Below are positions 46,504-56,966 of a DNA stretch of 64,000 nt, in pieces; positions within the stretch are counted from its first letter, which is position 1; every line of letters begins with the position of its first letter. A program made the position numbers and the translations under genes. This stretch comes from Mesocentrotus franciscanus. Lineage: Eukaryota > Echinodermata > Echinoidea > Camarodonta > Strongylocentrotidae. The stretch lies in contig CP137668.1 of the NCBI GenBank assembly GCA_037976565.1, positions 2,934,261-2,998,260 of the forward strand, read 5' to 3'. A model generated the notes under the pieces. It saw only the letters and a list, made by a program, of their open reading frames with translations, had not been told where the DNA came from and made no database searches.

Positions 46504-46942
46504 ATCTTTGATATATTTCTAAATCTTTGCAATATTGATGCATGATGTTACCATTAATATATTACATTATTATTTTGATGTTTGTATTATATCGTAAATA
46601 TCTTATTGCTTTGTAAAACAGACAGTATCAGCATTGAGCTGCGTGTCATGTTGTTTTTGATAAACCAAACCAATTCAATTCAATTAAATGTTTGTGTGTT
46701 GATGTAATTTGGTTACCGTTCTAACAGAATAAAGCATGAAGCTCGTACAATATATAGTCTGCGATATATTGTATTGTGTTGCATGACCTTGGTGTTCACG
46801 GTAAGTAAGGTATAATCAATGCTTAGCTATAATACTCAATCACGAACCTGTACCTTTTCTTTGATCATGTTAATAAAAATAGGCAAACCTATAAAAAGAT
46901 CATAATAAAAGCTGTTTACAGCTTGTTTATTGAACTTTTAAA

Positions 46943-46965
46943 CTTGTTTGAATTGTTCAAACAAG
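46943..46965. repeat. Perfect 10-bp hairpin
   Basis: CTTGTTTGAA, loop TTG, TTCAAACAAG. It lies exactly where unit C departs from A and B after GAACTTTTAAA. Confidence 0.85.
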
Positions 46966-47282
46966 ATTGCCTTTTTTTATTTACTGGCAAAACTATCATT
47001 GTTATTTTAGCTTCTCTATCTGAAGGTATTGCATTTCTGCAATATAAATTAACTCTGTCTGTTTGTGTAAATATTTTGTATTTTGTTTATATTATGTTAA
47101 CTTCAATTTTGTAACCTTGACTTTTATTACATGTGCTTTAGAAATTTAAGTGAATAAAGATTATGAAATTAAAAAATGAAATGATCTATCATCACAACCC
47201 TATCCTCGACCTAGAGCTCCATTAATTAAGTAAACTGCTTCTCGATTTCAACGTCTATGTTCATGTTTGTATTTGGCATATG

Positions 47283-48891
47283 CAGAGGCGGCCCTCCCGG
47301 GGCAGGGAGGGGGCACAGTGCCCTCCCACTTTTCAAGCACCCGAAAAGTGCCCCTTTTACATAGGAAAAGTGCCCCTTTAATTTTGTAAGAAGTGCCCTT
47401 TACATAGGAATAGTGCCCCTTTCACTTTGACAAGTGCCCTATTATTTTGTAAAAGTGCCCCTTCCCCTTTTCAACTCTGATAAGTGCCCCTTTTATTTGG
47501 ACACGTGCCCCTCTTCCTTCGACAAATTCCCATTTTCCTTTGCAATAAGACATAGTGTCCATTTTCCATTCTCATAAGTGCCCTTTTAATCTCTAGTAAG
47601 TGCCCTTTTCAGGTACGAGAAGTGCCTCTTTTCACTTTTGATAAGTACCCCCTTCACCTCTGATAATTGCCCTATTCAAATCTGAGAAGTGTCTCTTTTA
47701 CTTTGACAAGTGCCCCTTTTCCTTTGTAAGAAGTGCCCCTTCCCCTTTTAATAACTACTCCATTTTAACTCGGATAAGTGCACCTTATATTTTCACATGT
47801 GCCCCTTTTCCTAATGATAAGTGCCCCATTAAAAAAGAGCCCTTTCCCCTTCTCATAAGTGCCTCTCCTCTGATAAATGACCCTTTTCAGGTACGAGAAG
47901 TTACTCCTTTTCACTTCAGATAAGTGCCCCCTTCACCTCCGATAAATGCCCCTTTAAAATCTGATCGGCGCCCATTTTCTTTCAACTAATGCACATTTTC
48001 CTTTATTATAAGTGCCCCCGTTTCATTCACATAAGTGCCTCTTTTTATATCTGGTCATTGCCCCTTTTCAGGTGCGATAAGTGCCTCTTTTCACCTCTGA
48101 TAATTTCCCTTTTACCAATGATACGTGCCCCTTTTCGTTTCTAATAACGGACCTTTCCCCTTTTCATAAATGCCCCTTTTCACCTCTTATAAATGCCCCT
48201 ATCAAGGTCTGATGGGGCCCCTATTCCGTCGGCAAATGCCCATTCCCTATTCTCATGACTGACTTTTTCATCCCTGGTGAGTGCCTTTTGAGGGTGTAAG
48301 TAGTGCCCCATTTTCACCTCTGATAATATTAATACTCTTTGTACTTTGACACATGCTCCTTTTCTTTTCTGATAAGTGTCTCCTTTTCCTCTCATCATTA
48401 AACGCGCCCCTAATTTCAAGCGACTAAGAGCAATTTCCCCAGAACTCGCTCGCTACGCTTGCACGCATCTATAAATGATATACCCATGTTACTTATCAAA
48501 GGTCTTTTTATTCTTCTGTTATGAGAATGTGCTTATAACCCCATCAGGATTGGGTTTTTTTCCTCTTTATAAGATGTAATTTTTCGGACTGCGACCTCAC
48601 AAATCTTAAAATTTTTCCTCGCTCGCTTCGCTCGCTCGCAAATAAATTTTCAGACCATCACACCCAACTGCAAAGTATGATGCTTAAGCAATATCTTGTA
48701 TGGTGTATAAAGTGAAACAAATATTATAATCATCCCTGATAATGTAATCACAATGTAGGGGTATATACCAATGTCTAAAAAATGGTATATTTTCGCTTTG
48801 AGATTTCCCGTTGTGGGTGCCCTTTTTTCCAGAAAGTGCCATTTTTTCTTGGTGCCCCCCCCCCACTTTGGAAGTTGCTCGGCCGCCCCTG
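47283..48891. mobile_element. hAT-type element carrying the GTGCCCC minisatellite, copy 2
   Basis: The ends are CAGAGGCGGCC and GGCCGCCCCTG (one mismatch as inverted repeats). The flanks GGCATATG (47275-47282) and AGCATATG (48892-48899) match at 7 of 8. The 1609-bp element is collinear with 16901-18844 and lacks the nested MITE. It carries CTCGCTCGCTTCGCTCGCTC, a mirror repeat, at about 48618-48637. No transposase is present. Confidence 0.88.
47325..48415. repeat. GTGCCCCTTTT minisatellite, copy 2
   Basis: The same degenerate 22-27 bp units as at 16940-17990 and in much the same order of variants, so the array was already present in the ancestor of the two elements. Confidence 0.92.
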
Positions 48892-48899
48892 AGCATATG

Positions 48900-49330
48900 A
48901 ACGAGTAGCGTATTCCCTATCCAAGGCTAAAGGTTGGAAAGGAGTTGGAATGAGAATAAAATGAAAAAGTTCCAGTGGGCTGTCGGTATTCTTGGATAAT
49001 CCCTTGGATGACGAGGCGGAGAAAAGGGGAATTATTCTATAAAATTTAATAAGAAATTGACAAAATGTAATAAATTGAGATATGTTTGAGACTCAGCAGC
49101 ACCCCTTTCAATATAAAATGAGGCCTAGTAAGCATATTTTGTGTTGATATAGGTGACTGCTGTAACAGAGAATAATGATGTTCAAAGTTTACAAGTAACG
49201 CATGTCTCGTGGGAGCTGGGGCCCGTTTTTCGAAACCGTCATTAGTCTTACTTTTGACTAAATCAGTTCGCTAGTTGTCAAGCAAGTGTTTCACGAAGCC
49301 GTCTTAGCTAAAGACCAACAACAACTTGCG
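48900..49330. other. Unit C-specific sequence, no gene
   Basis: AT-rich sequence not seen in A or B, ending in GGGCCCGTTTTTCGAAACC and further text of a type common in dispersed invertebrate repeats. No assignment made. Confidence 0.4.
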
Positions 49331-49579
49331 ATATGACGCCTCCAAACCCGTCATATCTCTGTCGTGACTTTTTAAGTCAATGTGCAGCTCCATCACATGA
49401 CATTTATTAGGTAGGCAATGGCTGGCAATATGGACCATACACGCTTTTAGAAATCTTTCAGCTATCTTTCGACACAATCAGGGTTTTAACCTTCTTTGTT
49501 TTACGTCAGATGCGTCATGTTTACATCTAAGGCTTTTCTGCAGAACGGAACTAATTCCACATGATTATTTCCAAATAGT

Positions 49580-49913
49580 TTTTGCTTCTGTTTTGCTTGT
49601 CTTGTCATGTATTGTCTTGCTTTGTACCGTCCCGTTTTCCCTATCTTTTCGTTTCCTTGCATTTTCTACTTTATGATAATATGATATTTTATGTTAGGAA
49701 ATCTAAATTACAAGCTATGCTTTCATAGGTTTCCTCCGCAATACAGCAATCAATTATCTTCTTAGACTCAACTGTATACTTTAACTGCATTGCACGTTCC
49801 ATATTATGTATATTTCTCGTTTGTTAATATTTTGATTGGAATGACTTCGTAAAACGAAAAGCTTTGTAAATTTTATTTGCTGTTATTGTGGAAATAAATG
49901 AAATGAAAAAAAA
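49580..49913 (+). mobile_element. LINE 3' UTR with poly(A) tail, end of unit C
   Basis: Collinear with 32790-32960 and 38180-38350 but longer: it runs on to GTGGAAATAAATGAAATG and 10 A. AATAAA just before poly(A) marks a genuine retrotransposon 3' end; units A and B are cut off within this UTR. Confidence 0.75.
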
Positions 49914-50338
49914 AAGTCATTAAAGAAAGAGAAATTATTTGATAGGCCATTATAAAATGTGATGGGATAAAGACGTTAAACATTTTGAAAGAATTCTGAG
50001 TTTTCTTTTAATGGCGTATGTATTCTTTTAAAATCAACCAACATGTACGATATGTTGAAAGAAAAGTACAGGTAATTAAAATGAATTGCACTAGTTTTTT
50101 TCCCCCTATAAAATGTTGCTAGATGCTAAATGTATACTAAAATCTAATGTAATTTCCTCTGTGGTAGTGTAAAGAATACATTTTGAAAGTGTGTCCGTTA
50201 TTTGCTGACATAATTCTTTCTCTCCCTATGAAATTATCGCTTCATATATAACAAAAGATTATGAAAATATTGGGGGTTTATTATTTGATCAGGGGGGGGG
50301 GGTTTGGCATTTTAGACATTTCTGCAGTATAGCTGCGA
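49914..50338. other. No gene recognised
   Basis: AT-rich with a poly-G run at 50291-50302. Confidence 0.4.
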
Positions 50339-51230
50339 CAAATGGCTTAGCTACGGGGGGCAAGGGGTCAATTGCTCCCCCCCCCTCTATAGAATGGCAA
50401 AACAAAAAAGAGATGAGGGCGAGGGGAGAGATAAAGGAAAATGAAAAAAAACGTAAAATGATATAAGGCGATAAATTGTTCGAAAACGCTCTTAAATGTT
50501 TATAACATTATGAGAATCAGTGCGTAGGGAAAACATGATAAGTCTTAAATGAAATCTGTTATAAGAAGTGCTTAAATGATTACCGAAACTATACTTCGGG
50601 GTGATCCGATCTGCGTCCTAGATGTAGCGTACAGTAGAGAAGGTTTGGAGGTAGGAGTGAAAGATAAAAGACATGCGGGAAAAGAGACAGTGAGAGTATC
50701 TATATGAGTGTCCGTTTCACTTTAAAATTCAAAATTGTCCTACTATAAAGGGGCAAGGATATATCCACTCCTGGCCTAGTCAACCATCTAGTACAGCGAT
50801 CATTCATGAAAAAAAAAAGTATCAGAAACCGCAGGATGCCCAAATATAGATCACTATGGGTATTTTGCTGAGTAAATAACATTTCAGAGATATTTAAGTG
50901 TATCTTCCTCGCTTGCCACAAAATTTAGAAGCTGGAGAGTGTTATATGTTGTCTAGTGTTTGTTGATGACTAAATAACAGTTTTCCATAATAAAAGTGCT
51001 TTTTTCGCTCGCTCGCAATAGTTGAGATCTGGATAAGATATTTTCGGGCAAGAGGTCCTCACGGCCCTCACGCGAAACAAATCCTCCTCGATGAATATTT
51101 GATGGGGGTGACGAGAAAATGTTTAACTCCTAAAAGGGTGCCGTGACTAAAAAAAAGTTTTTAAAATGATCTAGTAGACTAAAGACTGGTGCCCCCAATG
51201 ACTGAGGCCACGCTACGCCACAGGCTGCGA
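50339..51230. mobile_element. Possible eroded hAT-like element
   Basis: The left part reads TGGCTTAGCTACGGGGGGCA with an AGGGGTCAATTGCTCCCCC stem, close to the usual CAGTGGCGTAGCTACGGGGG start of hAT elements. A TTTTCGCTCGCTCGCAA block lies at 51003-51019 as in the other hAT-like elements, and GCTACGCCAC near 51213 could be the right end. No target duplication was found. Confidence 0.4.
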
Positions 51231-51612
51231 CAGCAGCCCAGTTGCTTTTCTCTTCTGACGTCATATGACGTCACACGGAGCGATAGCGATTTGGGGTGTG
51301 AAAGGGAGCTGGGTGTAGCAGCCCTAGGCAATTACTGGGCAAGAATAGATGAGAAAAAAATATTCAAAAAGTATATCAGTGCTAGAAATTCCTTAAAGGG
51401 ATAATGACTGAGGCCACGCTACGCCACTGGCTGCGACAGCAGCCCAGTTGCTTTTCTCTTCTGAGTCATATGACGTCATATGACGTCACACAGAGCCATA
51501 GCGATTTGGGGTGTGAAAGGGAGCTGGGCGTAGCAGGCAATTACTGGGCAAGAATAGATGAGAAAAAAATATTCAAAAAGTATATCAGTGCTAGAAATTC
51601 TTTAAAGGGATA
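51197..51612. repeat. 206-bp tandem duplication with CRE-like palindromes
   Basis: The segment from AATGACTGAGGCCACGC to CTTAAAGGGATA (51197-51402) is repeated at 51403-51612. Copy 1 contains TGACGTCATATGACGTCA (51256-51273), a perfect palindrome with two consensus CRE octamers. Copy 2 has TGAGTCATA followed by two TGACGTCA motifs (51462-51488). The end of each copy is the first bases of the MITE that follows copy 2, so the duplication arose after the MITE arrived. Short in-frame ORFs on the two copies are not considered genes. Confidence 0.92.
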
Positions 51613-52163
51613 GTCGAGTTCTGTTGCAGAGGGCGCTACAAAACATATTTATTTGTGAGATAATGAAAAACTGTGTGTCAAAATTGAAAGAACATACAAT
51701 TTAAATGACAAAATCATCTTTGGTTGATCAAAATCGGTTCAGAGACGGCTGAAATATTCATAAATATAACGACTTCTAATATTTCTGGTGGGACACAAAT
51801 ATTCGATAATTTGAACAAGCCTTTGAAAAAACGAGATAGCGCCTTGTACGTTTTTATTCCAGCCAATGTCGATGTTGGCTTTTTGTTGGCTTTTTCGTGT
51901 TGGTTATAATACGCACAACCAGCCGGCCCGTGTATTGTTATTATTAATTAATTAATTAATTAACGGTCACCGTATATTTTGGAAAGTGGAGCTGAATTGG
52001 TGTGATCGTATTGGCTAAATTTCACACATTTTTGGGTCTAAAATTACCTTCATAGCAATTTTAGGTCCTAAAAGAGCACTAGAAATGTCATAAATAAGAA
52101 TAAGAGCAATAACCATGCACTTTGAAGGCATTTGCGGTCATAAACAAGAACTCAACCAACCCT
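51606..52163. mobile_element. TTAA-target MITE
   Basis: The left end AGGGATAGTCGAGTTCT and complement of the right end AGGGTTGGTTGAGTTCT match at 14 of 17 positions. TTAA flanks both sides (51602-51605 and 52164-52167). The GAGTTCT motif is shared with the MITE at 18262-18645, so they are probably related. 558 bp, no coding capacity. No empty paralogue is available in the window. Confidence 0.75.
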
Positions 52164-52167
52164 TTAA

Positions 52168-52610
52168 GTTGTAAAAGACGCCTCACAGCCAAGTACGCCC
52201 ATAGAGTGGGTGCGAGATCCCAGTTTTATCACTAGAGCGTACTGGTTAAACGTTAATCAAATACATCACAAAAGATGTAAAGACATGCATGAATAATGCG
52301 TCAAAACCTTGTGCGTCATGCAAGAAAGTAAATTTACCAATTTCGTGAGAAAATAGGCTTGTGCTTCCCACTCATGGCAACAGAAAATATGTCAAAATGC
52401 ATGTGCCGGGGCCTAACTACGAACTCGCTTATGTGCAAAAGTTGTACTGTTCGAGTACGTGGACGTGGAAGGTGATAAGAATGGCTTTGCCGGCCGCGTT
52501 GGATAGGAATGAACTGAATAGTTCATACCAAACAAGGTAGACATGCACGGGGTCGGGTAGCTCACGTTTTGTGAGTTGAAACATAAATATATACCCAAGT
52601 TGAATGAATA
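52168..52610. other. No gene recognised
   Basis: Unassigned AT-rich sequence; an 80-codon minus-strand frame (52413-52655) has no known domain. Confidence 0.4.
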
Positions 52611-52611
52611 G

Positions 52612-52688
52612 AATGTTGTCAGTTGGATGCTGTCATTAAAAACAGAGTTGAGCAATGATCATGCGATTACATTGTGAACAAAAACTGT
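52612..52688 (+). repeat. Copy of a tandem-unit module, interrupted by hAT
   Basis: GTTGTCAGTTGGATGCTGT to AAACTGTGTG matches 54960-55035, 57350-57427 and 59834-59911. In those copies AAAATATTCCCAA follows at once; here that continuation appears only at 54538, after the hAT composite. Confidence 0.8.
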
Positions 52689-52807
52689 GTGCGAATCCCG
52701 CCCCCCCCCCACCCCCACTCCGGGGTCAGGCGCGGATCCAGGATTTCTTAGGGGGGGCCCAAATTTGAAAATATGCGAACCAAATATTGTTACGTAACGG
52801 TGACCAG

Positions 52808-53968
52808 CAGTGGCGTAATGAGCAAAAACGTTTGGGGGCAGACAAAAAAATCCGCATCATTCCACTCTTACATGCAGGCCCCGCTGAACGTTTTTCAAAG
52901 TGGGTGGGGAGGCTAAAGTATTTACGATCAGGTAGAGCATAGCGTAAATTGGCGTAGGGTCTAGGGGCAAAGGCCTCGCGGCGGGGGGGGGGGGCAAGGG
53001 GCGGAGCCCCCGGAAGCCCAGGGGGTTAGGGCATTTATTACGGTCAGATGAGCATCTTTCGATACCTTATTCATGACACTGGCAGGTCACTAATCGGCGT
53101 GGGTTCCAGGGGGCGGAGCTCCCGTAAGCTCAGGGGTTTTAGGCATTAAATTACCGTAAGATGAGCATCTAGGGGCACGCCTTAGGGCCCTAGGTGGGGT
53201 CCAGGGGGCAGAGCCCCGGAAAGCTCAGCGGTTTTAGGCATTTAATTACGGTCAGATGAGCATATTTTGATACCTTGTTTGTGCACTGGCAGGTCACTGA
53301 TTGGCGTGGGGTCCAGGGGCGGAGCCCCCGGGAGCTCAGGGGTTTTAGGCATAACTTACAGTCAGATGAGCATCCAGGGGACTGCCTTAGGGCCATTGAG
53401 TAGGTCCAGGGGGCGGAGCCCCGGAAGCTCAGGGGTTTTAGGCATTTAATCTTAATGACGGTCAGATGAACGTATTTTGATACCTTATTTGTGACACTGG
53501 CAGGTCACTAATTGGTGTGGGGTCCAAGGGGCGGAGCCCCCAGAAGCTCAATGGTTTTAGGCATTTGATCACGGTCAGATGAGCATATTTTGATACCTCA
53601 TTATTTTGTGACACTGGCAGGTCACTATTCCTTCTTTCTTTCTCTCTTTCTATCTATTTCTTTTTAATATACTTTTTCACAAAAAGTGTGGGGGTGGCTC
53701 TAGGCCCTCGAGCCCCGCCGTTCCACGCGCCCTGACATGTAGGCCTCTAAATAAGCCTATTTCTTGCCTGACTGTAAATTTAGGAATTTGTCATTTTCCA
53801 ACAAACGCATAAACAAGTATAATTTACTAAAAAGTGAGGAAAAATCTCGGAAAATTATGTCATTTCAGCAACATTTGTAAATCACCGGTCCCGAATTAGA
53901 AATAAACCACCTTTGAATTTTATTTGGGAGCAGGCCCACCCCAAGCCCCAAAGCCCCGTACGCCAGGG
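52808..53968 (-). mobile_element. Inner hAT-type element with inverted GC-hairpin satellite
   Basis: Starts CAGTGGCGTAATGAGCAAAA, the complement of the right ends at 13608 and 44981. It continues with the satellite in reverse orientation and an AT-rich arm (TAGGCCTCTAAATAAGC region, also at 42950 in complement), and ends near CCCCGTACGCCAG, the complement of the GGCGTACTGG left end. The target duplication is not recognisable. Confidence 0.75.
52975..53630 (-). repeat. GC-hairpin satellite, inverted array
   Basis: About six units on the minus strand of the same two types as in the main array (GGGGCGGAGCCCC core, AGCTCAGGGGTTTTAGGCAT and GGTCAGATGAGCAT in this orientation). Confidence 0.92.
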
Positions 53969-53984
53969 GCCCCCCCCCCCGATC

Positions 53985-54420
53985 TACACCTTGTTGGCGG
54001 GAAAATCGCAACTGATCTCCCTACCTTTCTTCTTTCTCTTTTCTTCTTCTTTCCCTTCCTTTTTTCATCTCTCACTTTTAGGTTTGCTGGGGATGCAAGG
54101 GCCTTTCGGCCCCCGATTCACAACTTGTTGGCGAGAAAATTGCAACTGATATTCCCCTTCTGTTCCTTTCTTAATCTCTTTTTTTCTTTCCCTTTATCTC
54201 CTCTTTTCCTTTTTTCTTTCCCTTTCCTTCCTTCTCTCTTATTTTTTTTTTGATGGAGGGGGGGGGGGGGGCAACAGCCTGGGATGCAAGGCCCTTTCGG
54301 CCCTCCCCCCCCCCGATCCCCTTCTTTTCTTCTTCCTCTTCTTTCTTTCACTTTCTCTCCTCTTTCCCTTTCCCTTCTTTTCCTTCTCTCTCTCTCTTTT
54401 TTTTTGCTGGGGGGGGGGGG
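53985..54420 (-). repeat. Pyrimidine-rich block (purine block of the hAT family)
   Basis: C/T-rich, with two TTGTTGGCG(G/A)GAAAAT motifs and GGGATGCAAGGCCCTTTCGG repeats, the complement of the modules at 42460-42900. Three long frames here are translations of T/C-rich DNA. Confidence 0.88.
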
Positions 54421-54555
54421 CAAGGCCTCCTGGCCCCCTCCCTGGATCCCCTGATTAACACCGGAGATAGGGGGTGCTTTCAAAAATAGGGAACGGGCAT
54501 ACGCGTACCCTAAATAACACTGAGTGGGGGCGGGGGTGAAAATATTCCCAACTGG

Positions 54556-55321
54556 TGTTATTACTATTGTTATTATTTTGTATGCATACGTTATAGATCA
54601 CGACTCCTTTTAAGCAATTGCAGGAGATGGGAAGGTTTCCAAATCATGTTAAATTATTACTGTTAGTTGTAAGCATTCTTCTACAATAATCAAGAAACGA
54701 TTGACTTCCTTTGAAGAACGAAATAATGAGCTCATTGAAACTTCGGACACTAAGATTGCCATAGACTAAATTTACTTCAACGTTAAATTACATTATACCC
54801 CTCGACCTTTTTATTTCCCCCATAAAGATAATCAATGTGGATCGAAATCTATAAACATGGGTTTGATTTAAGATGCTTTTATCATTCAGATGATTTTCCA
54901 CGCATTGCAACCATTATCAAAATAATATTGGATACACTCTTATAAATTATAGTAATCATGTTGTCAGTTGGATGCTGTTATTACAAACAGAGTTGAGTAA
55001 TGATCATCCGATTATATGGTGAAAAAAAACTGTGTGAAAATATTCCCAACTGGTGTTTGGATGATTTGGCACAGAGGGAGAGAGAAGCGAAATATTCTTA
55101 CTATTGACACAATTTACAGTTGAATCCATTCGGTTTATTTCATTGTTCAAATTATGTAGCAAAGAGAGTTAGAAGTGAATTTTCTCAACTCATGCTTAAC
55201 GACGATGTATTATTATTATTTTGTATTTGTCCATCGTCTCTACAATGCTATTTGCACATTTTGATGACAATGACATGGTAATGACATGTCAATTACATGG
55301 CCCGGGCCATACCCCCCTCTT

Positions 55322-55352
<31 letters not shown>

Positions 55353-56858
55353 TGTCCTTGCCTTCATTTTCCATCTTTACTTCCTTCTTTACCTAGAAGT
55401 ATGTAATATGCATGTGTATACCTCGATCATTGAGAAAGTAATCACTAATTGTAGTTGATGTCGTTGACAGTTAAAAAGACAAAGGATTCGACGAGATCTT
55501 GTGCAGTTCTATATTCGGTTTCTCTAATAACATAGATCTTTGATATTAACATTGAATCCGTTTTCATTCCAACATCGATTCCTCAATTTCGTGAAAACTG
55601 TAATCCAAACTACAATGAAAGGGTCATAAGTACTTGCAACAAACATTTCTGAGAGTATTTGATCTTCTTATATTACTTTAAGTTCTATTAATCTTGTAGA
55701 TGTTATAGATGTACATGAATATTCATCATAAACCCACGATTATGAGAATCCCTTTCAAACAGTAATGCTACATGGCATGATGCATCTACATTACATTGCA
55801 GTTTTCACCTTATATTTCAATGTAATACAACGATAAATCAAATTAATGTTCTTTTAGTCTGACTCTAACATACCTTGCAAAAAAGTCATATGATATTTTA
55901 GATTTGGTATCAAATGTAATTCCTAAATATGACCTTGAATTTGACCTTGTGAGAGCACTCAACTTGAACAGACAGTGCATTCTATAATTTCTATCTTAGG
56001 ACAAAATGATTGTTTGCTGAACTTTATCCAGCATTTAAAGTTTTAATTTGTCACAAAGTTATAGACTAAATTAATTCATGTCGTCATAGAATCATGTTCT
56101 TATATATTGACTCAGACCTTGGAGCTTAATAGCCCCTACACTACAGTCTAATATGTTACAGTCATTTTGTGATTTGCTTATTTGCTTATTTAAACACATA
56201 TATATACAAGTGCAAAGCCTTGATGCAGTGAATCATTGCCTACATTACTGTATTACCTACGTGCTATGTTCACTAAGCTAAGACCAAAATAAACTAACTT
56301 CCTTCAAATTCATAATTTGACATTTTATAATTATAGATGAACCATTATTTTAACGGACCTCTGTGTCTCCATAATTGACTTTAAAGAAATCCCCATAATC
56401 TAGGATGCTCTGGATACAAGAAGTGGGGTCCTCAAAAACAATCTTCAGTCATGGTTTTTTCTCATCACTTCAATTGGTCATTAGATGGCGTTATCACAAT
56501 TAAGAACTCCATGTTTCAGTACTTTTACTGTACATGTCAATCACAGTTTTAACCTCTGATTTTACGGCAAGCAATTGCCCTACTTACATGAAATTCTTCA
56601 TTTCTTGTCCATTCAAGTTATAACAAATGAAAATAAGCACATGTTTAAACAACTTTAATTACGCTAATATCGCTTAAATTATTATTCTTCTCCTCCCTTT
56701 TCTCCTCCTTCTTTTCCTTTTCTTTCTTTTTCTTCTTCTTCTTCTTCTTCTTCTTCTTCTTCTTCTTCTTCTTCTTCTTCTTCTTCTTCTTCTTCTTCTA
56801 ATTGTTCTTCTTATCAATTTCATTAATACTACTACTATTACTACTACTTCTTTTATTA

Positions 56859-56908
<50 letters not shown>

Positions 56909-56966
56909 ATTATCATTAACGTTGTTATCATTATTACGTTTATTATCATTATTGTTATAACTATTG
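54556..56966. repeat. Tandem 2.4-kb unit 1
   Basis: First of three copies; the anchor TAGATCACGA lies at 54594 and recurs at 56991 and 59475. The 5' half differs from units 2 and 3 at many positions and lacks an 80-base segment present in them (58313-58395). From about 56190 onwards it is nearly identical to unit 2. It ends with (TTC)n and (ATT)n tracts. No gene recognised. Confidence 0.93.
56729..56906. repeat. (TTC)n and (ATT)n microsatellites of unit 1
   Basis: About 70 bases of pure TTC repeats (56729-56799), then ACT/ATT words and a pure ATT run (56861-56906). The minus-strand Ile/Arg frames are artefacts. A pure GAA/TTC tract of this kind can form triplex DNA. Confidence 0.95.

Larger units (their letters stand above)
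38361..49913. repeat. Large tandem unit C, expanded by insertions
   Basis: Collinear with A and B but enlarged by a TTAA MITE (41272-41788), two hAT elements (42391-44981 and 47283-48891), a 92-bp insert (46412-46503) and extra sequence at 46942-49330. It lacks the poly(A) insert and part of the f block (A 27980-28447). It ends with a full LINE 3' tail (GGAAATAAATGAAATG plus poly(A)) at 49890-49913, which A and B lack. Confidence 0.88.
52727..54453 (-). mobile_element. Composite of nested hAT-type elements
   Basis: The left end CAGGCGCGGATCCAGGATTT and the following bases match the complement of the right end of the hAT transposon at 21722-23167. The right end GGCCCCCTCCCTGGATCCC-CTG resembles the complement of that element's left end, with a few bases lost. 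Inside lie a CAGTGGCGTA-type element (52808-53968) and a pyrimidine-rich block. The outer flanks (TCCGGGGT and ATTAACAC) do not match, so either the target duplication is lost or the ends come from different events. The whole interrupts a repeat module continued at 54538. Confidence 0.7.

Noticed and set aside
25626..49913. LTR retrotransposon array
   Set aside because: No gag, protease, integrase or RNase H, no TG...CA ends or primer-binding site, and the units contain unrelated nested insertions.
51189..51613. Two overlapping 70-codon ORFs with near-identical products
   Set aside because: They are a direct result of the 206-bp tandem duplication; the stop/start overlap falls at the junction and there is no domain or codon signal.
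56674..56949. Ile/Arg-repeat ORFs over microsatellites (also 59182-59433)
   Set aside because: Pure translation of TTC and ATT repeats.
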